Origin: Adiantum capillus-veneris
Taxonomy: Eukaryota; Streptophyta; Polypodiopsida; Polypodiales; Pteridaceae
NCBI GenBank assembly: GCA_014529385.2
Contig: CM043947.1
Span: 98,552,036 to 98,616,035 of the forward strand
Reading direction: 5' to 3'
DNA: 64,000 nucleotides
Part shown: positions 28,582 through 38,268 of the stretch, piece after piece
How positions within the stretch are numbered: position 1 is the first letter of the stretch
Layout of the letters: every line of letters starts with the position of its first letter
The notes under the pieces: model-generated
Told to the model about the DNA's origin: nothing
The model's database searches: none
Seen by the model: only the letters and a program-made list of their open reading frames with translations
Position numbers and translations under genes: made by a program

Positions 28582-30113
28582 TGATGGGGGCTTTTCACAA
28601 GCCAAGCTCCCATACCCCTCTTCTCTCGTCCCCACCCCATGAAAACCCCCTCTTATGGAGGGAGTGATAAAAGGCATTGAAAAAAAAATAAAGTATGATT
28701 ATGTAAATATATAAGAAATGTAAAATAGGCCACCTCATGCTTGCGGGGTAGCCCATCCCCACCTTGCCTCCTTTTTCTTCACTGTTGCCCCGCCGGGTGT
28801 CCCTTTTCCTCTCCTCCACTCAAAAGGTCAACCCCCTCTCTCTTCCCCTTGTCCTTTCTCCTTTCTCTCTCCCTTAAAGCTACCCCACCCCCTGTCCTTA
28901 CCAATAATGCACCCTAACTCACATGCCACCTCTCCTATCTTCCAAAACAGTATACCCCACCCCCCCTTTTCTCTCTCCTACACTCTCCCATGATCCAAAT
29001 ACCCCCCTCTCTCTCTAAAATTCGAAATCTCTCTTGTCTTGTAGCCAGATGGCCTCCCCCACACTCACACACACTCAATTTTACTGAAAAAGGTGCCCAC
29101 AGACCTATCCCCACCCAGTGGTTACCTGATTTTTCTTGTGTTCACACACATCTGCACACAGATTCACCTCTGAACACACTCCCCTTTCTCCCCTCTTGTA
29201 ATTACTTTATTCTCCATGTCACCTCTCATTTTCCATTCACCCATCTCTCTCTCTCTTAGTCTCTCTCTCATGAGACTGCTGTTCTGGCACATATACACAC
29301 AGCCAGACAAGTGGGCCCACAGTCACATGGCCTATGTAGCTAATGATTTCTTCATTTCTCAATTCTAGAATTTCTCCCCCCTCCTCCCCTATATAAAGAG
29401 GGGTCACCATCACACTAAATACACACACACCATCACCAAAGAGTACACTATGCACTGTGTGTGCCTAGTGCACACACACACCCACACCATCACCATCACC
29501 GCAATCACCATGCTCGTCTTGAGCATGACCTCTACACCCTTGGGGTATGGAAGATGAAGGGAAACTAAATGAAGGATGATGGCCGTAACCCTCGTGCGAG
29601 TCTTCGCCATCAACTCCCACCTATCCGCCATGTGCTCTACCACTCTCTCCCTTCTCATTCCCCTACCCTATGCTCCCCATTTCATCGCCTTATTCTCTAA
29701 ATTAAAGCTTGAGGTTTTGTGAGTATGTTTTCTTGCAATGTTTTGCCCATGTGAGGTGTGCAGAATTGCCACCTAGTCTTGTGTTTGGAGTGAGCTTGTG
29801 TATGTGTGAAGGGTGTGCAGATTCGCCATCCTTTTGTGGTGCCTAAGTACTAAGCCGCTATACCCCCTCCCTCACTCTCTCTCTCTCTCTCTCTCTCTCA
29901 CTTGATCTCATTCCCTTTCCTCTTCATCATTACTCCCAAGCATCCATCTCTCTTGGATGAAAACTTTGTTATGGTGGTGTGTTGTTTGCGTCCTAGCCGC
30001 TGAAGCTAGGTGGTGCCCCCTGTTTGCTTTACCATGACAGGCTCGAGGCGTGCCATTCGGTCCCCGGTGTTTTAGAGGCCGTCGGGGGTTCAGGGTTCGC
30101 TTTGCTCCCGTCA
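28582..30113 (+). repeat. 5' LTR of element C
   Basis: Starts TGATGGGGG and ends GCTCCCGTCA. It is C-rich in its first half, with a TATA box at 29390-29397 in the context CTATATAAAGAGG. A (CT)n run is at about 29872-29900. Confidence 0.92.
29390..29397 (+). promoter_or_regulatory. TATA box in the 5' LTR of element C
   Basis: TATATAAA is preceded by a pyrimidine-rich stretch and followed by GAGGGG. The 3' LTR has the same box at 34817-34824. Confidence 0.75.
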
Positions 30114-30188
30114 TTTGGTGCCCCCACGGAGGAGGGCTTTCTAAGACCCTTCAGTTTACAATGCTGAAAGTGACGCCCACTATCAATC
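30114..30188 (+). promoter_or_regulatory. Primer site region of element C
   Basis: Directly after the LTR comes TTTGGTGCCCCCACGGAG. TGG at 30116 starts the likely primer binding site; the tRNA partner was not identified. Confidence 0.6.
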
Positions 30189-30446
30189 ATGGACGAATGG
30201 CTGAAGGAATTTTTTAACTGGAGGACGGAAGAAGAAGAGACGAAGGAGGCACTAGCCGTCTTCATTGAGGTGCTACTGCCAGGCTGCAGTGTCGTCAACA
30301 TTCAAGAGGTAAATTCTCCATCTCGTGTCGCTCGTTCTAACTATAAATTGAGAGCATCAGGTGGGAGGTCGGTGAAGTGCCATCATTGTTGTCAACCAAG
30401 GCACACTGTCAATGAGTGCCAGCAACGAGGGCAGCGAAAGGGCTGA
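30189..30446 (+). CDS. Small zinc-knuckle ORF in the leader of element C
   Basis: This 85-codon ORF encodes an acidic N-terminus (EWLKEFFNWRTEEEETKEA) and a canonical zinc knuckle KCHHCCQPRHTVNECQQ (C-x2-C-x4-H-x4-C). It is separate from and upstream of the gag-like ORF, whose own knuckle has lost a Cys. It may be an exon of a spliced gag or an independent nucleocapsid-like peptide. Confidence 0.55.
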   Translation: MDEWLKEFFNWRTEEEETKEALAVFIEVLLPGCSVVNIQEVNSPSRVARSNYKLRASGGRSVKCHHCCQPRHTVNECQQRGQRKG

Positions 30447-30621
30447 AGTCATGTACATCGATATTCATCGCAAAGAAGTCATTCACATCAAGGAAGGGAA
30501 GCAAACGGTGAGACCTCTTTTCCCTAAAGAAACTACAGTCAAAGTTATAACTCCAAAGTGGCCTAAAGGGGCTGCTCGAGCCAAAGGCAACGAGAAGATA
30601 AGCCAGTCTGGAAACACATGA
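30412..30621 (+). CDS. Short leader ORF of element C
   Basis: Sixty-nine codons overlap the end of the zinc-knuckle ORF in another frame and end in TGA that overlaps the next ATG (ATGA at 30618-30621). It is basic (KVITPKWPKGAARAKGNEK). No known domain; it could be a decayed continuation of its neighbours. Confidence 0.35.
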   Translation: MSASNEGSERAEVMYIDIHRKEVIHIKEGKQTVRPLFPKETTVKVITPKWPKGAARAKGNEKISQSGNT

Positions 30622-31148
30622 CCCCGAAGGGAGAAGCATCTGGCCAAGCAAGTGCTTCAAGCTCAAAAAGCTGGGTTGTACCTAGTTTTCCAAAGAGGAG
30701 GTCATCCGAAGCTAAGCGGCGAAAGGTCGCCTACCGATTTGCACGACGCATGCGAGTGCTACCAATCCACTTCGACAATCCAGAAGAAGAAGTGGTAAGA
30801 AGATTCCCATGTCCTAGAGAAGAGTGGTTCGGCTACTGCTCTCGCTGTTTTGGAAAGAGAGTGGAGGATCTTCCTCCTCTCCCGGTACAACTTATCTTGA
30901 AGAAGCTCTCTACCACGGGAGAAACCCAGTGGGCTGGGGACGAGTTGCAACTGAATGGAGTAGAATTCATGCAACACGCCAACTACGGAAATTACCTGCA
31001 ATTGTTGTTAGCCAAGAGGCTGGGAGTGGTCAGACGCGTCGCCATCACCCCGTACGTGCTGAGCAACGAAGGAAAGGTAGAGCCCATGAAAGGCGACGAC
31101 CTCTTGTGGATGTGCCGACTCATCAACACTGGCACGATAAGAGTATAA
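30618..31148 (+). CDS. Unrecognised 176-residue leader ORF of element C
   Basis: A basic start (PKRRSSEAKRRKVAYRFARR) leads into a globular-looking part with a Cys pair (FGYCSRCFGKRVEDLPPLP) and an aromatic-rich region (GVEFMQHANYGNYLQLLL) ending at LLWMCRLINTGTIRV. The family is not recognised. It ends 22 nt before the small ORF at 31171. GTAAGT-like sequence just after the stop could be a splice donor, so part of this leader may be removed in some transcripts. Confidence 0.5.
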   Translation: MTPKGEASGQASASSSKSWVVPSFPKRRSSEAKRRKVAYRFARRMRVLPIHFDNPEEEVVRRFPCPREEWFGYCSRCFGKRVEDLPPLPVQLILKKLSTTGETQWAGDELQLNGVEFMQHANYGNYLQLLLAKRLGVVRRVAITPYVLSNEGKVEPMKGDDLLWMCRLINTGTIRV

Positions 31149-31170
31149 GTAAGTATTTCATCCTCTGTGC

Positions 31171-31386
31171 ATGATGGAAAACGGGCCAACGGCATTCCCG
31201 TTTAGATTCTTGCAGCATATGCATGTGAATATCTATGTAGATAGGAAAGTCTTCTACCAACAGAAGATCGTACACCTATTCGGTGCGGCGGTACTAGGAG
31301 AAATCCTCAATTCCCCGAACCCTATCATTCTCCCCATATTAGATTACCATCATTCCTTTAATGTTTCTATCTTTATCTTGTTTTAA
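31171..31386 (+). CDS. Leader microprotein of element C (71 aa, shared with element D)
   Basis: The translation contains HVNIYVDRKVFYQQKIVHLFG and SPNPIILPILDY, ending NVSIFILF. It aligns end to end with small ORFs in the LTRs of element D (48977-49201, 49198-49410 and their 3' LTR copies). The nucleotide sequences differ mostly at third positions (for example the P-I-I-L-P-I codons), so the match is at protein level. It lies about 95 nt upstream of the gag-like ATG in the transcript leader. Predicted beta-rich and hydrophobic at the C-terminus; function unknown. Confidence 0.75.
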   Translation: MMENGPTAFPFRFLQHMHVNIYVDRKVFYQQKIVHLFGAAVLGEILNSPNPIILPILDYHHSFNVSIFILF

Positions 31387-31481
31387 CCTATCCACCCACC
31401 CTTGTAAAAAAGCTGCTATGAGCCGCACTGTTAATGTAATGTAAAAAAAAAAAGAGGTTTGTAATTTCCTAAGTCACTACC

Positions 31482-33860
31482 ATGGCAAGTGTTTCTTTCC
31501 CCACGTTCAGTGGAAAGAAGGGAGAGGATCTCACCACCGACTTTTTGGATTATTTCGACATTGCTTGTATCGTCTCCAACAAAGATGACGATGCTTCACG
31601 ACTTAGAATTTTTCCTCTACTGATGAGAGTAGAGGCCAAGTCCTGGTATAATGCATTGCCCCAGGCCACCAAGAATGCATGGGATGTGTTAATGGCTACT
31701 TTTGTAAAGAGGTTTGGTGGAGGCACAACCTCGGAGAGGCTATGGCAGTTACTGACAGAATTAAAGTGGGGAGGCCTACTGGAGTATGCCACCTACGAGT
31801 CCAAATTTGTGGACTTATGGGAGAGATGGGTTGCCTCGCTGGAGGAAGGTGAAAGAGCGCCTAATTTCCTAAAGAAGGACCGTTTCATTGCTGGTCTATG
31901 GTCGCCGCTTAGAGAGAAGGTGAAGGGAAGGTTTCCTGCAACATATGAGTTGGCAGTCAAAGTAGCTCGCCTTAAAGACAAGAAGCTACGCATGCAAGCA
32001 AGAGTAAACGAGTCAGAGGAAACAAGCTCGATACAACCAACCCCAGTGACTGCAATAGCCAATCATAGAGTCCAACCGCAGAAGGCATCAGAAGAGCAAG
32101 ACCTGCTGAGTCGTATCACCACCCAACTAGAGAGTTTATCTGTGCATCTGGTGCAGCAAGGGCATACACCTGGAAGGAACCCAGAACAAGGAAGAGGACA
32201 ACGAAGGCAGAACCCAGAGTACCACTGTTACAACTACGGGGAAGATGGCCATGAAATGTACTACTGCCCACACCTGAGGAGGCATAATTTCAATAGAGGG
32301 GGGAGACAGAATCAGATCTCTCCACCAAGAGCAAGACCTCCGCCACTCAGGCAACCAATCCCACCTGTTCAAATCACACCACTAGTGGTGCAACCACAGC
32401 TGGCCACACCAATTCGACGTCAGTCACCAATGCAACCACCACCACAATCACCGCTTACAATCATCCTACGCCCACCACCAATTGGTACCCGCACACCAAG
32501 TATCATTAGTCTTGCAAAAGAGGTCAAAATGAGTGTAACAGAAGAAGGATCAAGTAAGAAGACTATTCAAAGAACTCAAGCAGTGGAACAAGAGGTTAAA
32601 GAATCAAAAGATGCTACCCAGGTGGGGGAGGTAAGTCAAGAAAATTGTGTTACAAATGTGAGTACATATTTAACCTTGAATGAAATAGGCACCAAAACGA
32701 TCAATCGACAACATTGGGCAGTAAGCGTAAGAAGGTGTAAAGTGTTGATTAGGCCTCGTCAGAGTAAGAGGAATGAAAAGGGCATGAAAGATACAAGAGA
32801 AGAGGAAAACCAGCCTGCTAGCAAGGCTTTGCAGAAGGTGGACAACATATCAATCAAAGGGGAGGGCTTTGAAAACCGAAGCCTGTGCACCAGCATGGAC
32901 CTAGGACAGTGTAGCAAGCTAAAGGAATCTTGCATCAAGGCAGTTTCACTTGAGGACCATAACGAAGAGGTAAGTATGACTGAAGGTTTGGAGTTGGCTA
33001 TTGCTCCAGAGGCTTGGCAGCCGAGCAAGACTTTATTGTGTAGTGTTATAGACTTAGAGATGGGTAATGCCTCTAGTCTACTGAAGGGTGTTATAAACTT
33101 GGAGATGGGTAATGCCTCCAGTATATGTGAGGATGTTCAGAGTAAGTGTGATGATCAATATGTTGCCAACCTTTTAAGGATGTTCCAAACTCCTCCACAA
33201 CACAACATTGTGTTTGCATGGGATGCATCAGACCTATGGCTATGGCTAGCCGCTATAACATATAGAGAGAAGATCAGCATGGAGATAAGAGCAAAGGAGC
33301 CATGGATAGACAAAAGCCTGATAGAATGCAAGAATGAAGACCTCATTCGAAATTTGGTACAATTTTTTACAAATAGTGCATCGTCTCTTTGGAGAAAGGT
33401 AAGTGGATTACGCTTGTATTTAAGCCGCAAGGTAGGTGGCTTGCAATTAGCATCAGTAAAGGAAGCTGACATGTTTGAGCACACCCAAAAGAAGCATGAT
33501 ATGCTTGCAGTTTTTTCTAATGGCAGTAAGCAGGACTCTGAAGACAACTTGAGCTCACCACACCAACAAGGCAGCCATATATGGTGGATTCTTGGTACAA
33601 TCTTGGGAATCATAATTTTCGGTTCTGTCTTTGCAGGAGCCAAGATGCTCATTTCCCCTCTCGCTACTGGTGGTTACAAATTTGGTCCAATTTGGCATGC
33701 AAATTATATTGTTCAGACACTGCAGACAATGATCCTATTTTTCACTTGGGATCCAGGAGGACATTGGCACAAAGTTCTGGAAGCCATGGGCTTCCCCTTT
33801 AAATCAATCGACACAATTCCAAGGAACAATTTATCACTCCGACCTGTTACAGATTCATGA
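31482..33860 (+). CDS. Gag-like protein of element C with C-terminal membrane segment
   Basis: This 792-codon ORF starts MASVSFPTFSGKKGED. Residues about 20-170 fit the retrotransposon gag domain (RLRIFPLLMRVEAKSWYNALP, FVKRFGGGTTSERLWQLLTELKW, DRFIAGLWSPLREKV). A zinc knuckle at about residue 248 is degenerate (CYNYGEDGHEMYYC: the second Cys is Tyr). A proline-rich region, a Lys/Glu-rich middle and a short internal duplication (IDLEMGNASS / INLEMGNASS) follow. At about residues 698-722 a strong hydrophobic segment (WWILGTILGIIIFGSVFAGA) looks like a transmembrane helix, with a further 70 residues after it. The ORF is intact; no protease or RT follows. Confidence 0.85.
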   Translation: MASVSFPTFSGKKGEDLTTDFLDYFDIACIVSNKDDDASRLRIFPLLMRVEAKSWYNALPQATKNAWDVLMATFVKRFGGGTTSERLWQLLTELKWGGLLEYATYESKFVDLWERWVASLEEGERAPNFLKKDRFIAGLWSPLREKVKGRFPATYELAVKVARLKDKKLRMQARVNESEETSSIQPTPVTAIANHRVQPQKASEEQDLLSRITTQLESLSVHLVQQGHTPGRNPEQGRGQRRQNPEYHCYNYGEDGHEMYYCPHLRRHNFNRGGRQNQISPPRARPPPLRQPIPPVQITPLVVQPQLATPIRRQSPMQPPPQSPLTIILRPPPIGTRTPSIISLAKEVKMSVTEEGSSKKTIQRTQAVEQEVKESKDATQVGEVSQENCVTNVSTYLTLNEIGTKTINRQHWAVSVRRCKVLIRPRQSKRNEKGMKDTREEENQPASKALQKVDNISIKGEGFENRSLCTSMDLGQCSKLKESCIKAVSLEDHNEEVSMTEGLELAIAPEAWQPSKTLLCSVIDLEMGNASSLLKGVINLEMGNASSICEDVQSKCDDQYVANLLRMFQTPPQHNIVFAWDASDLWLWLAAITYREKISMEIRAKEPWIDKSLIECKNEDLIRNLVQFFTNSASSLWRKVSGLRLYLSRKVGGLQLASVKEADMFEHTQKKHDMLAVFSNGSKQDSEDNLSSPHQQGSHIWWILGTILGIIIFGSVFAGAKMLISPLATGGYKFGPIWHANYIVQTLQTMILFFTWDPGGHWHKVLEAMGFPFKSIDTIPRNNLSLRPVTDS

Positions 33861-33957
33861 ATATCCCAGAAATCTCACCAATGGCCAAATGGAATGGCTA
33901 GTTCAGAAGGCAACTCGATATCGGATCCTACAGCTAAGCGGAAGAAGAAACAGATGA

Positions 33958-33998
33958 GCTAGAGGCATGAATGCCTCTAGCCAAAAGGGGAGGGCTAA
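33958..33998 (+). promoter_or_regulatory. Hairpin and polypurine tract of element C
   Basis: A perfect 11-bp stem, GCTAGAGGCAT / ATGCCTCTAGC with a 2-nt loop, occupies 33958-33981. The purine tract AAAAGGGGAGGG starts two nucleotides later (33984) and, with CTAA, ends at the 3' LTR. Confidence 0.85.
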
Positions 33999-35539
33999 TG
34001 ATGGGGGATTTTCACAAGCCAAGCTCCCATACCCCTCTTCTCTCGTCCCCACCCCATGAAAACCCCCTCTTATGGAGGGAGTGATAAAAGGCATTGAAAA
34101 AAAGTAAGAAAAAAATAAAGTATGATTATGTAAATATATAAGAAATGTAAAATAGGCCACCTCATGCCTGCGGGGTAGCCCATCCCCACCTTGCCTCCTT
34201 TTTCTTCACTGTTGCCCCGCCGGGTGTCCCTTTTCCTCTCCTCCACTCAAAAGGTCAACCCCCTCTCTCTTCCCCTTGTCCTTTCTCCTTTCTCTCTCCC
34301 TTAAAGCTACCCCACCCCCTGTCCTTACCAATAATGCACCCTAACTCACATGCCACCTCTCCTATCTTCCAAAACAGTATACCCCACCCCCCCTTTTCTC
34401 TCTCCTACACTCTCCCATGATCCAAATACCCCCCTCTCTCTCTAAAATTCGAAATCTCTCTTGTCTTGTAGCCAGATGGCCTCCCCCACACTCACACACA
34501 CTCAGTTTTACTGAAAAAGGTGCCCACAGACCCATCCCCACCCAGTGGTTACCTGATTTTTCTTGTGTTCACACACATCTGCACACAGATTCACCTCTGA
34601 ACACACTCCCCTCTCTCCCCTCTTGTAATTACTTTATTCTCCATGTCACCTCTCATTTTCCATTCACCCATCTCTCTCTCTCTTAGTCTCTCTCTCATGA
34701 GACTGCTGTTCTGGCACATATACACACAGCCAGACAAGTGGGCCCACAGTCACATGGCCTATGTAGATAATGATTTCTTCATTTCTAAATTCTAGAATTT
34801 CTCCCCCCTCCTCCCCTATATAAAGAGGGGTCACCATCACACTAAATACACACACACCATCACCAAAGAGTACACTATGCACTGTGTGTGCCTAGTGCAC
34901 ACACACACACACCCACACTATCACCATCACCGCAATCACCATGCTCGTCTTGAGCATGACCTCTACACCCTTGGGCTATGGAAGATGAAGGGAAACTAAA
35001 TGAAGGATGATGGCCGTAACCCTCGTGCGAGTCTTCGCCATCAACTCCCACCTATCCGCCATGTGCTCTACCACTCTCTCCCTTCTCATTCCCCTACCCT
35101 ATGCTCCCCATTTCATCGCCTTATTCTCTAAATAAATCTTGAGGTTTTGTGAGTATGTTTTCTTGCAATGTTTTGCCCATGTGAGGTGTGCGGAATCGCC
35201 ACCTAGTCTTGTGTTTGGAGTGAGCTTGTGTATGTGTGAAGGGTGTGCAGATTCGCCATCCTTTTGTGGTGCCTAAGTACTAAGCCGCTATACCCCCTCC
35301 CTCACTCTCTCTCTCTCTCTCTCTCACTTGATCTCATTCCCTTTCCTCTTCATCATTACTCCCAAGCATCCATCTCTCTTGGATGAAAACTTTGTTATGG
35401 TGGTGTGTTGTTTGCGTCCTAGCCGCTGAAGCTAGGTGGTGCCCCCTGTTTGCTTTACCATGACAGGCTCGAGGCGCGGCATTCGGTCCCCGGTGTTTTA
35501 GAGGCCGTCGGGGGTTCGGGGTTCGCTTTGCTCCCGTCA
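33999..35539 (+). repeat. 3' LTR of element C
   Basis: Pair of 28582-30113. Differences include a 10-bp insertion near 34100, CA- and CT-repeat lengths and scattered substitutions. TATA box at 34817-34824. Confidence 0.92.
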
Positions 35540-35543
35540 TTGT
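35540..35543. repeat. Target-site duplication of element C, right copy (TTGT)
   Basis: Pairs with 28578-28581. Confidence 0.85.
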
Positions 35544-35829
35544 CAACAAATAAAGATGTCCATTGTCGGTCGACCTCGTATGTATAGACATATAAGAGCT
35601 TGTATTCTGTCAGTTCATCTGGGTAGGGCTCTAAGCAACTGTAAAGGTTGAATTGATTTCCATTAATATACCTATATAGTACTTCACTTTCATGGTTATA
35701 CGTCCAAACTCTCTCCACAAAATTGGTCTTTATGTATTGTAGGTTTGGAAGATCTATTATGGGTGGGTGCTCATCTATCCCTGCAATCCATGTGCTTGTA
35801 TAAGCTGAGTCTGAGTCTGATGTAGACAT
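35544..35829 (-). pseudogene. Gag N-terminus of element A
   Basis: The ATG at 35829 opens the gag frame of A. It encodes the same Tyr-rich domain seen in B gag (LYRYINGNQFNLYSCLEPYP, LLYVYTYEVD), shorter at its start. The frame runs up to the C insertion and resumes at 28577. Confidence 0.8.
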
Positions 35830-36289
35830 GACTTCTAGGCTTAATATCTCTAGCTTGCTGTAGTTATACCTCTCTCAGTGTGTTCAAGTGTTTTGGTCAG
35901 GGAAAATCCAAAACTATGTCCAAAAATCGTGAGTGTTTTCTCACAATTCTCTCAAATTGTCGGTTTTAGACACTCCTGACTTCCGGATGCATTTTGAGGC
36001 CTTAAACAACGTTCTTTTCAAAACTGACCAAAATGTATGCCATTGACAACCGTTTTGGTCAATTTACTCTAAGATCTGTAGTGCTGCTCTAAAGCTATGT
36101 TTTGATAAAAAAAGTTTTGGAATCGGAGTCCGTATGTAAAAGTTATGGCCAAAACAGTGAGATGTAATTTGGAAAGTTTCTCTATCTGATGTTTTTGCAA
36201 GTGGTTAGTTTGAGCCCAAAATTGGTGTGTGCACTCCTTAGGCAATGATAAACCCAGTGGTATACTTGGTTTCAAAAAAAATTCTCAAA

Positions 36290-37960
36290 TTTTTTTCCTG
36301 ACATGTCTATCGCGATAGACTCACCAAGTACCCCTTGCAGATGTCCAAATGCACTCAAACTTTGTGTACAGGGTATAATGGGCCTTTTGAACCCAAATAT
36401 GAAGTCAGATTTGAATTTTGATTTTTCTAGTGAATTTTTGAGTCTATCGCGATAGACTCACGAGAGTGTTACTGGGATACAGCTTTTCAACTGTTTTTAC
36501 AGATTTGAGTTCCCCCTTCTCTTGAGATACTACTCACCAAGTTTCAACCAATTTGGAAGACTTTTCCTTTGTAACTTGCATCAAACAACAGTCTCTTTTC
36601 TAATCTTGTGAAGTAGTCCTCTTAGATGCACTTACAATACTCCAAATTTACTCAAAATTTAACCATAGGCTCACAACAACATGTAGAACAAGGCCTTAAG
36701 GTCAATTTTCAAAAAATTCAATTTTTGTGAAAAAGCCCCAGTCTATCGCGATAGACTCAGTAGATTCTTCAGTTTTGAAAATTTTCCAGATTTCTCTTCA
36801 CCACTGTGTTCCCTATGCTCTGTACACCTTGCTCAGCAATTTTCACTTGTTTTGGACTTTTTCTTAGGTCTCTCTAGAATTCTGAGTCTATCTGATCACT
36901 AGAAAATAGACATAGGATGACTTCCCAATGTCCAAAATCCACCAAATTTTGTGTGTAACCTCCTGAGAGCCTAAACAAGCTATGCTCCAGAGGGTTTTGA
37001 AAATTCAGTTTCTTTCAATGGGTTCTTAGTCTATCGCGATAGACTCACCAAGTATGCTAACATGACACTTTTTTCAAATTTTCTCTTCATAGATGTGTTC
37101 CCTACACTCTGTAGATCATGTATACCAAGTTTCACAAGGTTTGTAAATTTGGTCAAGTCCCTTTACCCAATTTGTCTCTGAAGTCTGACTCAAAACACCA
37201 GACTTGAGGTTTAGTGGTCTTCTTGATGTCCAATTTCAAATTTGAAATGATGGTTAAGGTCTAGGTGAGGAGTGGATTCAAACTATCTAGTCACAATTTC
37301 CAAAAACTGTCCCACTCAAAATGTCATGAGTCTATCACGATAGACTCAACAAGTTGTGCAGGAAAAGTCAACTCAAAATTGTGACTTCACTTTTAGATTC
37401 CCCTTACTCTCTTGTGTCTATCCCTCAAATTTCATGCAATTTGGACACTTGGTTTGTGTTTTGGGCCATTTTTAGTGTTTTTGTCAGAACTTGAATCTCT
37501 ATCTGGGCTTTAGATTCACTTCTCGTGATCCAAACACCTTGAAATTTGGTGTGTATGCTATGTAGGCTCTTCTTAAGCTATCCCTAGGAGGGATTTGCAA
37601 AATAAGGTCCACAGCTAAATATCCCCAACCTATCGCGATAGGCTCATAAAGTTTCTCAGTTTTGGTCTTTTTACAAAGTTCTCTTCACAACTAGTTACCT
37701 TATCCTCTGTATAGTGAATACACAAAGTTGTGCAATGTTTGGACTATTGGTCAAGGTCTTTTTACCACTGTGTCTCTGAACTTAGACTCTAAACACCAGA
37801 CTTGAGGTTTGGTGGTCAAGAAGGTGTCCAAGTACATTCAATTTTTGGGAGCAGCCTTGTATTGATGTGTTTTACCTGTGGTATGAGGGGTTTTGTCTGA
37901 TTGTGAGTCTATCTACAATTCATCATTCTATCGCGATAGACTGAGCAGAGAGCCACTGGA
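36290..37960. repeat. Array of seven CGCG palindromes in the leader of element A
   Basis: A palindrome with half-site TGAGTCTATCG (followed by its reverse complement) occurs at 36439-36460 in full 22-bp form. Shorter or slightly altered copies lie at 36305-36320, 36740-36757, 37028-37045, 37327-37348, 37629-37642 and 37927-37940. Centres are spaced 137, 299, 288, 301, 298 and 298 bp. A degenerate trace at about 36881-36908 falls at a half interval. The surrounding sequence is a diverged tandem repeat (phrases such as 'TTCCCTATGCTCTGTA' recur at this period). The array lies between primer site and gag ATG, like the second array of B, but the sequence of the palindrome is different. Confidence 0.93.
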
Positions 37961-38238
37961 AAGTATTTTTTTCTTTGTTTTTGGACAGTTTGGTTCCCAA
38001 TGCCCTTAGAAGCCTATCCCCAAAGTTTCATTCAATTTGGACTTCTTTTCCTTTGGATTCAAGCATTTCACAGTTCACTTCCTTACACTCAGAAAAAGCA
38101 AATTCCCACTTAGATGCACAAGCACTGATGCAAATGCTTTGAAATTTCACATACAAGCTCTAGAGCACATGCAAAACAAGGTCTTGAGGTCAAACTTTTT
38201 GTTTTTTAAAAATTGCAGATTTGGTTTCAGATTTTGGT

Positions 38239-38268
38239 TTTTTTAGGGTTTTTTAGGGTTTTTTAGGG
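38239..38268 (+). repeat. Three tandem TTTTTTAGGG units
   Basis: Three exact 10-bp units are followed by a T run. They resemble plant telomere repeats (TTTAGGG) with a longer T tract. They lie in the leader of element A, so on the sense strand they read as telobox-like AAACCCTAA motifs. Confidence 0.85.

Larger units (their letters stand above)
28582..35539 (+). mobile_element. Element C: pol-less LTR retrotransposon with gag-like ORF
   Basis: Two LTRs of about 1.53 kb (28582-30113, 33999-35539) differ at only a small number of sites by eye, so the insertion is recent. Between them lie a primer site, short leader ORFs, one 792-codon gag-like ORF, a hairpin and a polypurine tract. No protease, RT or integrase is present; the element must have relied on enzymes from elsewhere. 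Confidence 0.93.

Noticed and set aside
28990-29259. Pro/His/Ser-rich ORF repeated at 34417-34686
   Set aside because: Inside the C LTRs upstream of the TATA box; low-complexity translation of C-rich DNA.
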